Shown: positions 29,906 to 42,043 of the stretch, piece after piece
Position numbering within the stretch: the stretch's first letter is position 1
Layout of the letters: each line of letters begins with the position of its first letter
From: Leucogyrophana mollusca
Lineage: Eukaryota; Basidiomycota; Agaricomycetes; Boletales
NCBI GenBank assembly: GCA_021014945.1
Contig: MU266366.1
Coordinates: 1 to 64,000, forward strand
Direction of reading: 5' to 3'
DNA length: 64,000 bases
Position numbers and translations under genes: made by a program
The notes under the pieces: generated by a model
Told to the model about the DNA's origin: nothing
Seen by the model: only the letters and a program-made list of their open reading frames with translations
The model's database searches: none

Positions 29906-31790
29906 CAGTCGGTCAGCGAGAGAGACAGGCGTCCGGGAAGGGATGTAGCCCACATACCTGTCAAAGGGAAGGTGAGTTTCGGTCAGTTCTGGCTGTGACT
30001 GAGCAGCTTATATATGCTGCCTCCTTCCTCGCACTGCGCAGCGAGAAGGCCCGCGCGATAGAGACGGGCCGCAATATGTTGGCATCGGATCTTTGCAATA
30101 TCAAGGTAACTCTGCAATCGGCGACAGGTCTGGTAGCCCGAGGAGGCCCGAGGCCATATGTAAGCCCTCCGTATCCACTTTAATGGAGTGCCCACTCACC
30201 TATAGCTATTCTAATCCGCTTCGTTGTGAACATTGATTATAGTGTCGGTAACTTTGGAAAAAAGATTGCACCGAGGTGCAAATGGTAAACCGCGAGTGAA
30301 AACCATGACAGCCAGCCTCGGATATAAAATTCAATGCGTGAATAGACCTCGCTTCAATGTAAAGCATCAGCTGTATACACCAGCGATTCCGAAACTTCGA
30401 GGATGATCTGATTTCTAGTCGCTGAATTGGTGACTGGAACAACACTGCCTACAAGTAGTAGGACATCACTGACCTTATGTTACACCAGACGGACGGCGAC
30501 AAGTCGTTAATCTCAGCTCCAGAATCTACTCGGACTTTCTTGTGAAGTAAGAGGGCAAAAGGAAATAGAAAGGTCGTGGGGATTATAAGCGATACACAAA
30601 GATGTAGGATTGTCACGATATCCTGCCCTGTGTATAACGTCGGGAATTCGAGACCATGTGTGGCCCTGTCAAAGTCAGCAAGAGAATGACATAAAGCTCG
30701 ACCGGGCTTACTGGGATGCTTTGCAAAGAGCCTCACCACCCAGCAATGTCGCTTTGGGCGAAGACGACGCGGTATGTGACAAGACCTCAAGGCCTCTTTG
30801 GGGGTGCTGCAAACCGCGTAGCGCGACCCAAGGTGGGCCAAGTCTCCGGTAAGTAGCTGACCTAACGCACACACATGACTGGGAACCGGAGGCATGCTGG
30901 GGTATGCCGGCCACCTAGTTCATCTTGCCCAGTGAACAACTTATGCCACAGCCGAGAACGGGGGTAGCCCGCGGGAGTTAAGAGGCCAAACGGCGGACGA
31001 CGTCTGTCTCTTTCAAAATTTTGGAAGCTTTGTGGGTTGTCTTTATTGAAAGCTCTGTCCATAAGTACACACGAGAAGGACAGCGCGAGGTTGAAAGATG
31101 TGGCGGTTCATATCAATGCTGATGATGGGCTGTGCATCAGATGTTATAACCCCCCCGAATAAACCGTACACTGTGCACTGTGGGTGGACTTGCTCATTTT
31201 CTGTGGCAACTCGCACTCCTCCTCTGAGCAGGTCGCTGGCGAATCAGTGATAGGAGTGGGTTCCCAGACTACAGCTAAGGAACTACAGATCTACATATCT
31301 TCCACCTGCTTGCAGGAGGCGCCAATTCCCCGAGGCTTCCCTCTCACTTAGTGTATCAGGTAAGCTCCGATGGGACACTGCTGCTGTTTCTGAGTGCCAG
31401 CTGAAGCAGAGGCTCTCTGAACTCTACATTCTGACCGACTCGTTACATGTGAAAAGATGCGCTCCCGGGTGTATTGGTAGCCCTTCGATGCTCTTTACAC
31501 AGATAGATCTAACTTGCAGATTTGCTAGGTATCAAGTCCAACGTCGCTTGCCGCACTACAAGAATACGTCAGCAATTCATCGAGGAGTGAGGTGTCGTGA
31601 AGATCATGTAAATGATGAGAAGGGAGATATCAGAGATGCAAAATTGGCTGTATGCTCTACCATTCGTCAATGCTCCTCGAGCTAAGACTGGGGCGGCAAG
31701 CGAAATCATCATGTTGAGGGGAGGTGCGGAAATTTGGGACGAGAAATATCGATTGGGAAGTGCTTACCTACTAGGTATAACCGGTATATT
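29906..31790. other. No confident gene; one TM-like open frame
   Basis: A minus frame at 30449-30895 (148 codons) ends with a hydrophobic stretch (TILHLCVSLIIPTTFLFPFAL) that could be a membrane segment. No homologue is recognised and no splice partner is clear. The rest (30.9-31.8 kb) has only short frames. Confidence 0.35.
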
Positions 31791-32355
31791 TCAAGATGCA
31801 TTCCTGCGCCTGAATGGACGCAGAAGGGTAATACGAATAGGTTCGACTACGCGTCGGGAGAAGGCCGGAGAGAGATAGAGCGAAACACCGATGCGGACAG
31901 GGAGCAAGGCCTGCAATGGTATATCGTCAACAATGAGGCAATGATCAATCAAGAGCACTAACCTTCACCATCCCATACGCAAAGACCGCGTTAGCTACAT
32001 CTCCTGCAATATGGCTTGCACTGATAGGTGGCGATGCTGATTCGGAAGTGCGTTTCTCGAAGCCAAATACACCATATCGTCGTCCGACACGTTGCGCCCA
32101 CTGCTCGCCTTCATTGACCCAACCTCTCACTGTCGTTTGCATATACCCATCGTCATTGCTACGTTCAGCTACAGCACTGACAACACGCTCTCCAATGCCA
32201 AGCGTTCTCGCACCATAAAAGATACCCACCACGGGGACGATAGCTGTAAGCTCATGCAGAACCGCAAAGGAGAATATCAGCGAAGGCAGGGGCGTGCCTG
32301 TGCGCGTCGATATGGCCTGGAGAGCATTCTTGTATGGGGCGAAACGAGAGGACAT
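31791..32355 (-). CDS. Fungal mitochondrial membrane protein, MRX11-like
   Basis: Exons 31963-32355 and 31791-31910, joined over a 52-bp intron, give 170 residues from MSSRFAPYK. The core, TGTPLPSLIFSFAVLHELTA then VPVVGIFYGARTLGIGERVV, forms one or two membrane segments. The end (VKALLPVRIGVSLYLSPAFS and RRVVEP) matches my memory of a conserved fungal family containing yeast MRX11, associated with the mitochondrial gene-expression machinery. The assignment is from motif memory only. The frame is open upstream, so a 5' exon with the targeting sequence may exist. It is divergently arranged with the gene at 32488. Confidence 0.7.
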
Positions 32356-32487
32356 GAAAAAAAAACTTCTAAATTTATAGCCAGAGGTAATGCACATTAC
32401 ATAAGCGAGACGACTAAGGTAGGCGGGTATTATGTGGCTGTGTCCATGGTACTGGATAAGTTTTGGACTTGGTGAATTTGGAGTTCG
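32356..32487. promoter_or_regulatory. Shared divergent promoter region (132 bp)
   Basis: This is the space between the two head-to-head start codons (32355 minus, 32488 plus). If both starts are right, both promoters and leaders overlap here. No TATA box stands out. Confidence 0.4.
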
Positions 32488-34030
32488 ATGCTTTCTGTGT
32501 GCAGACATACAGCTCGCCATACGCGCACCCTGCAGCAGCGCGCGTATGCTGCACCTGCTAACCAGAAGCGCTACAGTCTCAGGGACCCGCTTGTCCCTCC
32601 CGAAGACCCTGGAGATAACTCACTAACAAACCAGCGGGCAGCGCGTACGATACACATCCGCGCATCCTCAATACTAGGCATTTCAGATGCGTATGCGGTC
32701 ATTCGCGGCATAGAGAGAAAATTTGGTCGCGTTAGAGAGTATCGCTTCATGAGGGTGTGTTTCCCTTTTTTTGTAGCTCCAAACACTCGGACTTACTCCC
32801 CGGTCAGGACGCAGAAGTCTCTTCGACTTACCAGGTGGTCCTGTGGGCTGCATTTGTCTCCCCAGAGTCTTTCGATAGAGTTCCAGAACGGGGCGCCAAG
32901 CTTGAGATACCAGCACGTCCCATAGACCTAGCCAAGGAAGGCGGTCCAGGACTCGAAGACCTAGACGGCCTCTTGGATTCCGTGCAATATGATGGAGAGG
33001 TGGAAAGCAGGCCAGGGTTTCAAGATGCGACTAACAAGGCGCAGAAGGAAGCTGGGAAAAGGTTATTGGAGGTCACTGTGAAGAGAGCCGGTGTGTTCTT
33101 TTTCTTCGATGCATTCCATGACGTTTCTCGCGCGTTGTTTGAGTCCTTACAATCTCATGCACCAGATCATACTTTATGAATCATGTCGAGCTAACTACCC
33201 GTTTCCTTTTAGATAGCGACCTCCGCTTCCGCCCTGAGACCCCTCAACTTGACATGACCAAGCCCAAGAAAATTGCCTTCGGGTACTCGTTTATGGAGTG
33301 GGGAGGCTTCTATCCATTGAAACCGCTCTACACGGAGTCGCCTTTCTCAACGCCTTCTTCAGAGGTTGCTTCTACGCAAGAGCAGCAGGCGGTGAACGAG
33401 GAGCCGCTCACTCAGGCGGCAACAGAAGAACCGCTGCCCCCAGACAACCCAAATATGCGTCTCGCGCTCAACAAGTGGAGCCAGATCACCGGACGCCCTG
33501 ATCCCTCTTTCGCAGACAGCCATAACGCGCATCTTCCCGATCCCCAGCTCTCATCACTCGACTCTTCACCTTCACTAGAACTTCAGCCAGAGTTCTTGTC
33601 GCAGCCGCCCGCAGAAACTTCTCGGCGAATACGCAGGGCGAAGGCAAAGCCCGATGCGGATGGATGGGAGCCACTGTCAGACCCGCCCCCCCGCCCAGCA
33701 AATTTGGACAAGTCAAAAGAATCAAAAGCTGCACCCGCATCTCCGCCCGCGCGAAAGCTCTCCCGGCATGAACGCATCCTTGAGCAAGCCCGGGAGCAAG
33801 CCAGAGAGCAGGTTCGTGCACAGGCGAGAATGGATACAGACGCTGCTGCTCCTACGGAACCGGAGGATTGGGAGAAGCTGCAAGAAAGTATAGAACGCGA
33901 GGCGAGGCGGATGGAGGAGGCGGGGGTTGCCGCTGAAGGGAAGAGACGAAGCAAAGAGGGTGAGACGGCCGCGGCAGAGACCAAGGAAACCAAGGAGCGG
34001 GTTTGGAAGGTGCTTGGACGGTGGTTTTGA
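32488..34030 (+). CDS. Uncharacterised protein, probably mitochondrial, with charged C-terminus
   Basis: Exons 32488-32754, 32808-33090 and 33213-34030 give 455 residues. The first 30 residues are basic, Ser/Ala-rich and free of acidic residues (MLSVCRHTARHTRTLQQRAY), like a mitochondrial targeting sequence. A conserved-looking core follows (SDAYAVIRGIERKFGRVREY, YQVVLWAAFV, KIAFGYSFMEWGGFY). The last 200 residues are Pro/Ser-rich and then a long charged helix (HERILEQAREQAREQVRAQAR ... EEAGVAAEGKRRS). I do not recognise a family. The divergent neighbour is also probably mitochondrial, which weakly supports a shared compartment. Stop TGA at 34028-34030. Confidence 0.75.
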
Positions 34031-34542
34031 GCGAGCTGTTAGTAGTATACGTGCTAAAGATATCTGCACATAATTATCGCTTTACATCCCATCCCATCTC
34101 GCCGATTGTCGTTGGATGGTGAGCGACACTCCTCGCGTGTTGGAGTCGACTTGCTATTCTGTCGCCGTTGAGTGCCCAAGCGAACAGAAATATTGGTATA
34201 TATTTACCACCTACACCCTCCCTCTGGGAGCCTTCTGCGGCAATACTAATGCAGGATACCTACTCGTATTAGAGAAAAGCCCCAGATCATGACCAGTGGA
34301 CAACAAAGGCGGGTAAAAAAAAAAAGTCCGAAGTGTAGAGTGATGTGGGTATCGGACAGAGCAATATCAATGATCCTTACGCTCCTTGCGCTCAGGCTCG
34401 GAAAAATTAAGCACCTCCACAGTTGAAGAACCTATACTCAATGGGACATGCACATCCCGATTCTGCCTCCCTTGGGTACAGCACGAGTGACCGTTCTCGG
34501 TGCATGGCCTTGGATAATCACGGCTCCCCGGGTGCGGGCCTT
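34031..34542. other. Convergent intergenic region
   Basis: 3' flanks of the gene ending at 34030 and of the DUF6534 gene ending at 34543. An A-run near 34316-34325. No gene seen. Confidence 0.6.
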
Positions 34543-36137
34543 TTATACAAGAGCTCCTGCAGTTGGGCCGTAATAAGCGAGATGCACAACATTGATGACG
34601 AAGTGGATTACATAGCTAGTGTCGTCCGCCTCGACTTTCGCTTCCACCCGAAGCTCTGTGTTGGGTGGTGGTCCAAAGTTTATTCTTGAGTGGCTTGTGT
34701 ACACCACAGACTGAGAAACATCGTAATCTCTGAGACCTTGCCGAGCGTTGAGATTCGCCAGGACGCAGTTAGCATATCTGTGCAATTTGTGAGTGTACGG
34801 AACGGCTGTGGTAGTTGGACTCGTATCACAGTTTCGAGATCGTGTAGAATCTGCAAGCGCAAGATGAGTTCACAGGAAGAAAGAGGAGATTAAAAAAGAG
34901 AGCGAAATACATACACCGCAAGATGCCACAAAGTTTCACTCAAAGCAGTTGCCAATATGAGCTCTAACACAGCAGCCACGGTCGTGACAAGACCTGTCTC
35001 AATAGTAAGCCTTATTAGCTTGGCAGACAGTGACCTAGTTGCGTTGAACGATGATTTGAGTCCCTCGTGTCGTAGCTGGTAGGGGCGATCAACAAACTTT
35101 CTGACGGAGCAGAATGACAAGGCAAGCGTACTATGATCGTCATGTAGACAGTGATGGTCACATCACATAGCAAGCTTGCGCATAGCCAGACCTACATTCA
35201 TGATGAAGTCAGAATCTCGGCAATCTCGACTGCTTGCTCACAGGTATATAGAATTCCAATGAGTACCCGAACCCAATTGAAGTGACTCTTGGAGAAAGAC
35301 CAAACTAGATGAACATCAGAAGGTGGATCAGTGCCGATTTGATCACATGGAAGGAGGAGACTGACCTGGATTCCTCCGTACGCAATCATTGCAAACTGCA
35401 CAAGTGAGACCTGCAAAGTCCATTTGCATTGCAAAATCCTTCTTATTTGGAAAGTCGAGTTCAGACGCACCGTCATGACAGATACGGGAATGAAACGAGA
35501 TCGCTTCAGACACCACACTCGCCAGCAGAAAAACCCATGTGTCATAAATGATACTGTCGAGGCAACCGATAGTACAGTAAGTAGCCGTCAACAATTTGAC
35601 GAACGTACCGAAGCCAGTCAAACACGTGAGTGCCTGCATTGACCACAGGATATCAGGAGTCGAGAATGTCTCTTCAAAAGTCCCGTCGTTGAAGCTGATG
35701 CTATCCGTCTCTATAACGGCACCAACAATGCTGGCAAGATTTCCATTTCGTACCGCTCCCGCCCAGAACCCATGAAAAGTAAAAACGCTGATAAGGAGCT
35801 CCGTGAAAAACATAATGCCCACTGCAAAGCACTTAGTTTCGATCGCCACGATATAGAGATTCATGTGTCACCAAAAGCTTTGATCCATCGCAGGTCGTTG
35901 GAACACCGAGCAAGGTATATATCTTCAAGGCAAAGACCGTTAGTCTGTGTACGTCAAGCCAGTATCATGTGACGGACAAGTTTGCAAGGTGAGCAATCCC
36001 ATGAGGGAAAATGACAGTGTGTATCCGATGACCTGTTGGATAGATATTAGAAACGCCTCGGCCAACAAAGTTAGCGGTGAATTCACAAAGGGACCTGAGC
36101 TAGGTTGAGAGGAAAGGTGTGAGTTGTCTACATTCAC
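34543..36137 (-). CDS. DUF6534 multi-pass membrane protein A
   Basis: Eleven exons join in frame to 345 residues: 36087-36137, 35978-36032, 35872-35922, 35609-35821, 35471-35553, 35366-35410, 35242-35304, 35132-35191, 34915-35075, 34830-34850, 34543-34777. Order of features: GPF|VIGYTLSFSLMGLLTLQTYIY (TM1); DLRWIKAF; FFTELLISVFTFHGFW (TM2); MTHGFFCWRVW (TM4 start); VWLCASLLCDVTITVYM; RLTIETGLVTTVAAVLELIL, the DUF6534 core; and FYTISKLYANCVLANLNARQGL at the C-terminus, then a variable hydrophilic tail. About seven TM segments are expected. The family is expanded in Agaricomycetes and has no known function. This copy is complete and serves as the template for the others here. Confidence 0.9.
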
Positions 36138-36948
36138 CCTTCATTTCCTCGCCTGCACACTCACCTCTCGTTTGGCGAGAGGACTGGTAGGGAGGTATAA
36201 GATACGTTCATTTATCCTTTCCGTAGGGTGACGGCGTAACTGAAAGGCAGGGGGGCTCGTGTTGCGACCATTTCAAGTACATATATCTGATGGTCGCGAA
36301 GTACACAGAATATGAGTTTGAAGATAGCATCTGTCCACAGGTCAAGCGCCAGCTGATTCAAGGAGTTAACAAGAGCCGAGCCAATCAGATGTTTGGTGTA
36401 GCGCAACTACGGTACTAGCTGGTACTAGTGGTCACAGCAGTCAGTCACAGTCAGAACGAGACTCGAGTCATGGATCATTGGATGCCGTTTGCTCAAACGC
36501 GGTTTCTTGACTCCTTGGTGCTTATTTACGACCGTCGGGGTCTCTTTGGAGACCAGCTTTCTTCTAATCATTTTGCGGGTATCTGCTCCGAATATGACAG
36601 CGTCTCTTGATATGGCACCTGTCCATCTTGCTTGCTGTAATAGTTTCAGGCGTGTAATTACCGGACCCCGCCCCCACTATGGCACTAACGCTATCAATGG
36701 CTATAAGTAAACGCCAGTGGGAAGGCATCCAGAGCAATTGCCCTTCATACGTTACCAGCAACTCCTGGGCGACGGCCCGTTGAATATACTTTGAAGTTGA
36801 CCCCCTCGGTGGGGGTGGATTAGGGCGGACATAAGCCTTGTATAGTTCCGTTCCGAGTGTTCGGCCGGAACCAGACCAAGTGCTGCAACCGTGACTACTT
36901 TCTCCCTGCGCGATTTCGTTTTTGAAACGGACTTGTCTTCGCTCGTCG
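36138..36948. other. Divergent intergenic region
   Basis: Lies between DUF6534 gene A (minus) and glutaryl-CoA dehydrogenase (plus). Short open frames only. Confidence 0.55.
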
Positions 36949-39089
36949 ATGTCGCTGATTCACACACTCCGCCAATCAGCTCTCCGTAGCTCTTCCCAGA
37001 TAAACGCAGGCACTCGGAGACTAGGTGAGCTTGGGGAATATACCAATACTCGTTAAATTGGGTTCATGTGATCATGTCTAAGACTAAATGAACTCTGGTA
37101 CAGCATCTACATACGCAAAGTATAATGCTGAGGTGCGTTTGTACTGCAGAATTTGCTGGACACACAAACTGTAGCACTGGGGAATACAAGTTGAACCCGA
37201 CGTTAACATGTAGGACCCACTGAACATTGAGTCACTGCTATCGGAGGAAGAGATTGCGATTCGGTGAGACCTCCTTTTCTCCGGCCCATCGTATATTCAC
37301 GCGTATTGCGATAGTGACACGGCGAGGGAATACTGCCAGGTGAGTGCTCTTCCCTGCACGAAGAGAAGAGAGTAGTGATATACATTGCCTGATAGGAAAA
37401 CCTCGCGTCTCGCGTCCTTGATGCCTGGAGAACTGAACGTCCGCACGACGTCTCTTTCTTGCTCGTCTTTGCTGCTGAAACTCCGGTCACACACAGAATT
37501 CAATCCCGACATTCTCCCTGAAATGGGCAAACTTGGTCTCCTGGGACCAACGATCCAGGGATATGGATGTGCCGGCGTAAGCAATGTCGCGTATGGGCTT
37601 ATTGCCAGGGAGATCGAGCGGTAAGCTTTGTTCTTTCACCCATGTCTTTGACTCAGCCCTTCGCTCTGCACTCCTTCTGCACGCCACCTATTACCATGTA
37701 GAGTTGACTCAGGGTACCGCTCCACTGCATCAGTCCAGTCGTCACTAGTAATGCACCCCATCAACGAGTTCGGCACAGATGCACAGAAGGAGAAATACCT
37801 CCCACGGCTTGGTATGAGTCGAACTCTTGTAATGACCCTGATCTTTCTACTAATCCCCTTTTTCTTGTTCAGCGAAAGGTGAACTAGTTGGATGTTTCGT
37901 GAGCGTCTTCTCCCGCTTCGATGACATCCTCTTGCAATGCTGCGGTATTAAGGAAGATAATTTTTAGGGCTTGACGGAGCCGAATCACGGCTCGGACCCT
38001 TCAGGTATGGAGACGACGGCTGAAGAAACGGATGGAGGCTTCGTGCTTAATGGCAGCAAGACGTGGATATCAAATGCCCCCGTTGCGTGCGTGCCCCCTA
38101 TCCAATTTCATTGACCATACTCAATATGCTTTCTGCTTTAGCGATGTATTCGTTATTTGGGCACGTTGCAAGTGGGACAGTAAAGTCCGCGGGTTCGTGC
38201 TCGATAAGGTTCATATCCTCTGACTTCCAGTTGTTTAGTCTGATCAGTCATATGTCGTTCAGGATACGAAAGGCCTCTCGGCACCCGCAATTAAGAATAA
38301 GGTCGCTCTACGAGTCTCGCTAACTGGATCCATCTTCATGGACTCTGTAAAAGTCTCTCACGAGGCTCTTTTGCCGAAAGCCGTTGGCCTGAGCGCGGCC
38401 TTTTCTTGCTTGAATAGCGCACGGTATGTATCTCCATGACCTTGTCGCCCTTTTTCGTCCCTCCATTCACTTCACGCATTCTCATCAGATATGGCATCTC
38501 GTGGGGCGTTATGGGCGCACTCGAGGACTGCGTATCCAAAACTCTTTCATATGCACTCGAGCGCAAACAATTCAAACGCCCCCTTGCGTCCTTCCAGCTC
38601 GTACAGAAGAAGCTCGTCGACGCGCAGACGGAGGCCGCGCTGGGCTTGCAGGCTAGCCTCCAAGTGGGACGTTTGAAGGATCGGGGAGAGCTGGCACCGG
38701 AAATGGTAAGTATGGTGAAGAGGAATAATTGTGGGAAGGCGCTGCAGCACGCGAGGGTTGTGTTGGATATTTTGGGTGGAAATGCTTCGGCGGACGAGTA
38801 AGTTGTTTTTTTGGGGGGTTGCAAGATGCACTGATGGTAACACTGGGAAAGGTACCATGTCGGAAGGCATGTGGCGAACTTGCAGGTCACAAATACTTAT
38901 GAAGGTATGATACTGATCCCCCCTCGCTCGCCTGAATTGTATTGACGTCTGTTCGTACTTTAGGGACCTACGTGCGTTTAGGCTTACCTTGTTCCTCATT
39001 TGCACGCTCGCTGAAGCTGCTTCCTTCAGGATATCCATGGCCTTATTCTAGGAAAAGCGATGACCGGGATTCAGGCGTTCACGAACTAA
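36949..39089 (+). CDS. gcdh: Glutaryl-CoA dehydrogenase, mitochondrial
   Basis: FAD enzyme that oxidises and decarboxylates glutaryl-CoA to crotonyl-CoA in lysine/tryptophan breakdown. Fifteen exons join to 419 residues: 36949-37024, 37104-37132, 37214-37263, 37315-37339, 37396-37438, 37497-37620, 37702-37811, 37873-37898, 37968-38086, 38142-38208, 38263-38423, 38489-38797, 38852-38904, 38964-38971 (8 nt), 39030-39089. Residues 1-25 are a basic targeting peptide. Family motifs: [78 protein letters not shown], and [19 protein letters not shown], where Glu397 is the expected catalytic base. Stop TAA at 39087-39089. All introns are GT-AG. Confidence 0.95.
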
Positions 39090-39570
39090 TACTTAAGTGC
39101 ATCGGTCTATCGTCTTGGGTGGGATGTATCGTACACTGAGGTGACTCTGAAACACTTGGAGCACCTCTTGAGAGTCACCTGCTCTATTCATCCGCTCGAG
39201 GCATGGGGGCGCACTCCAAAGATCAGTGACATCTAATGTCAGAGCAGGGTTCAAACGATAGGTGAATGATAGCAAATTAATTTAAGAAGTCCTTGCTAGA
39301 GATGTTGAGTATGATGCTGGGCTATACGAGGGCTACGAACCCCCGCGGGAGATTGCATCGACCTTGCCAAGATCTACGGCCATGGTCGTTCATTATAAAT
39401 AGGAAAAAAAAAAAAAAAAACCCAAAAGTGCCATGAAACCGATCTAAATAACGCGGGTATTGTATTCGGAGCGGCTCCTCGTATTGCTCTAAGTATTTGG
39501 TACCTTATAGAAAAAGTTGTTGTTTCCCCGAATGGTTTCACGCTCGTTGGTCATGTCGCCAAATTGTCAC
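39090..39570. other. Convergent intergenic region with A(17) run
   Basis: 3' flanks of glutaryl-CoA dehydrogenase and DUF6534 gene B. A run of 17 A at 39404-39420 lies between them. No gene seen. Confidence 0.55.
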
Positions 39571-41189
39571 CTAGGGCTCTGCCAGGGGAGGGTTCTTGTG
39601 CATAAGTCCCTGCCGTAAGCCTAGTGAGCATGGCATGCACCACAAACAGGGGGGATAGGTTACGTGGTAAGCTACGGTCTCTACGTCTGTTTCGACGTTC
39701 CTGAATATCTGCATGGGCTTCACGTCCTGGTTTGTGCAGGATTGTGATCCAAAGTTTGCTCGTAGGTTGTTCGAGAATACTAGAGACTGAGAAGCTCCAT
39801 GTTCTCTGAGACCTTGCCTCGCATTAAGATTTGCCAGGACACAATTAGCATAACTGTTTAACTTGTTAATGAATGACAGGGTACTAGGACTAGCGCTGCT
39901 TACAGCTTGGAAATTGTATAAAATCTGCCGGTGCCAGGTGAGAGCAAGGGGTAAAATGATGCCAATGAAATAATAATTACACTGCGAGGTGCCACACAGT
40001 GTTCCTCAAAGTAGTTGCCAATATGAGTTCCACCACGGCGGCTACGGTGGTGACGAGTCCCGTTTCGATAGTGAGTTTGACAAGGTTTGCGGACAACGAC
40101 TTTGTTGCTTGAAACGAGGACCCGGTTCCTTGCTTATGGAGCTGAGAAAAGCGGACTTATCACTATGTACTCCACGACGAACGTCAGGATAAGACCGACG
40201 TACAATGATTGTCATGTAGACGGTAATCGTCACATCACACAACAAACTTCCGCTTAGCCAAACCTGTGTTCAACGGTAAGGTTGGGGCCTAGTCGTCAGA
40301 GCGATGAATTAGCTTACTGGGGTAAAAAATTCCATTTTGTCAGTGTCATTATTCAGAGAGCTTGGGCAGAGTCCGAACTATATGAATACCTGGTCGGTAA
40401 ATGTGTTGAATCCGCTCATAGGCAACTGAGACTCGCCTGAATACCCCCATATGCGACCATCGCAAACTGCAAGGAAGACACCTGCGAAACTTATTAACGT
40501 TGCATCGTGCTTCAAGAAGAGCATAGAAGCTGCTGTTGGCGTACCGTCATGACGAATACAGGGATTACACGAGATCGCTTCAAACCCCAGATTCTCCAGC
40601 AGAAGAACCCGTGTGTAACAAATGACACTACGGATTGTGGGTTGTGAGAAAAGTCTCGGAAAGCGTTTTACTAAACATACCAAAGCCAGTCAAACACGCC
40701 AACGCTTGTAGAGACCACAAGATAGCAGGGCTCACTTGCTCGCTGTCGGGGCCGGTTACGTTGACGTTGTAACCAATGATAGCCAAAAGACTTCCGGACG
40801 TTGCGCCCACCCAAAATCCGTGGAAAGTAAATATGCTTATCAGCAATTCTGCAAAAAACAAAGTCCACACTCGAAACACTATTAGATTGTCCATCATGAT
40901 GAAGAGACGCATGCGTTACCAAAAACTTTCAACCATTTCTGGTCATTGGAATAACGATGAAAGTAGATATCTTGATGCGAGAAGCTATCAGATTGTAGAA
41001 TATAGCGAGTAATCGAGAGACGGCACACAAGTTTGCAAGGTGAGGAACCCCATAAGGCCGAATGAAAGGGTATAACCAATGACCTGTCAGATAAACATGA
41101 AAAATAACCCACAGCGACATCGATAAGAAGCTTACCAAGGGCTCCGTGCTAAGGTGAGGGTGGAAAGGCGTGAGCTATTGCACAATCAT
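39571..41189 (-). CDS. DUF6534 multi-pass membrane protein B, possible nonsense in first exon
   Basis: The exon order and motifs of gene A are repeated: VIGYTLSFGLMGFLTLQT, FFAELLISIFTFHGFW, VTHGFFCWRIW, FAMVAYGGIQ, VWLSGSLLCDVTITVYM, VKLTIETGLVTTVAAVVEL, FYTISKLYANCVLANLNARQGL, and its own tail ending at TAG (39571-39573). The intron 40378-40436 is GC-AG. The position aligned with the start of gene A (41187-41189) has an ATG, but its fifth codon is TAG, with a length shift before the first donor. Unless another start exon is used, translation would fail, so this may be a young pseudogene. The remaining frame is intact. Confidence 0.75.
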
Positions 41190-42043
41190 TCTGACTGAGC
41201 ACCCACGTCCCGCCGGTCAAGGGCAGATTGATACTAGCCATTGATCGAGCTGTAGTTAGTAGACGTGCGCATCTGTAGGAGGCGAGTGTCTTCTTTTTGT
41301 ATCGAAATCAGCAGACGCCGGGGCTCCCACAGCTAAAATCAGCTACAGTGGTATATTTTGTGCCGTTGCCCATCCAGCGAGATTACCAGATCATTATACA
41401 TGATGGGCAATGCATGTTGCATAGATATCAGCAAAACGATCAGAATCAGATGTGCGAGGAAGATGGAAGGATCGCAAACCAGAGGATGGGAATTGGAGGG
41501 TCACAGGACTTGGTCATATTGTTCGCTTGGTTATAAAGCGATTGCCGCCCAATATGAAGCGCACGGACGAGAGCAGACGAGAGCGAGCGCCCGAGGTGTC
41601 TGCCTTCGGCGCTCTGCTGAGAACATATTGATATCGAATTCATCCGCAAAGCTTGGGTGGCAGGCGGTTGAGTCACGGCAATCCAAACCAAGATCTGGGA
41701 ATCCCAGTGAATAGTGACGGCGGTGGGGCTGGTTTCGTTGATTAGTGTACATACCACTCGGGATCAATCGGAGATGATGCGCAGACGCAAGAATATGAGA
41801 TATCTTGCGGGTTCACAAACACCAGCTTTCATCTCTCTTTTCACCCTGCCTTGCATTCCTCACAAGCACACAACACGGCTGCCACTGATTCATGCACCAC
41901 ACAAATCGCATTGCGGCCACTGCGTGGATTGCAAATAATGACATCCTTCGAGTGTAGAGTCTTCCTCAGGGTTCTACGGCACGTAGGTGTTTCTGAAAAG
42001 CGTCCTAGTAGCAAGCGACAATTGACAAGAAGCGCTGCACACA

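Noticed and set aside
33583..33993. 136-codon minus-strand frame opposite the 32488-34030 gene
   Set aside because: Antisense shadow of a Ser/Pro/Ala/Glu-rich exon that has consistent splice sites on the plus strand.
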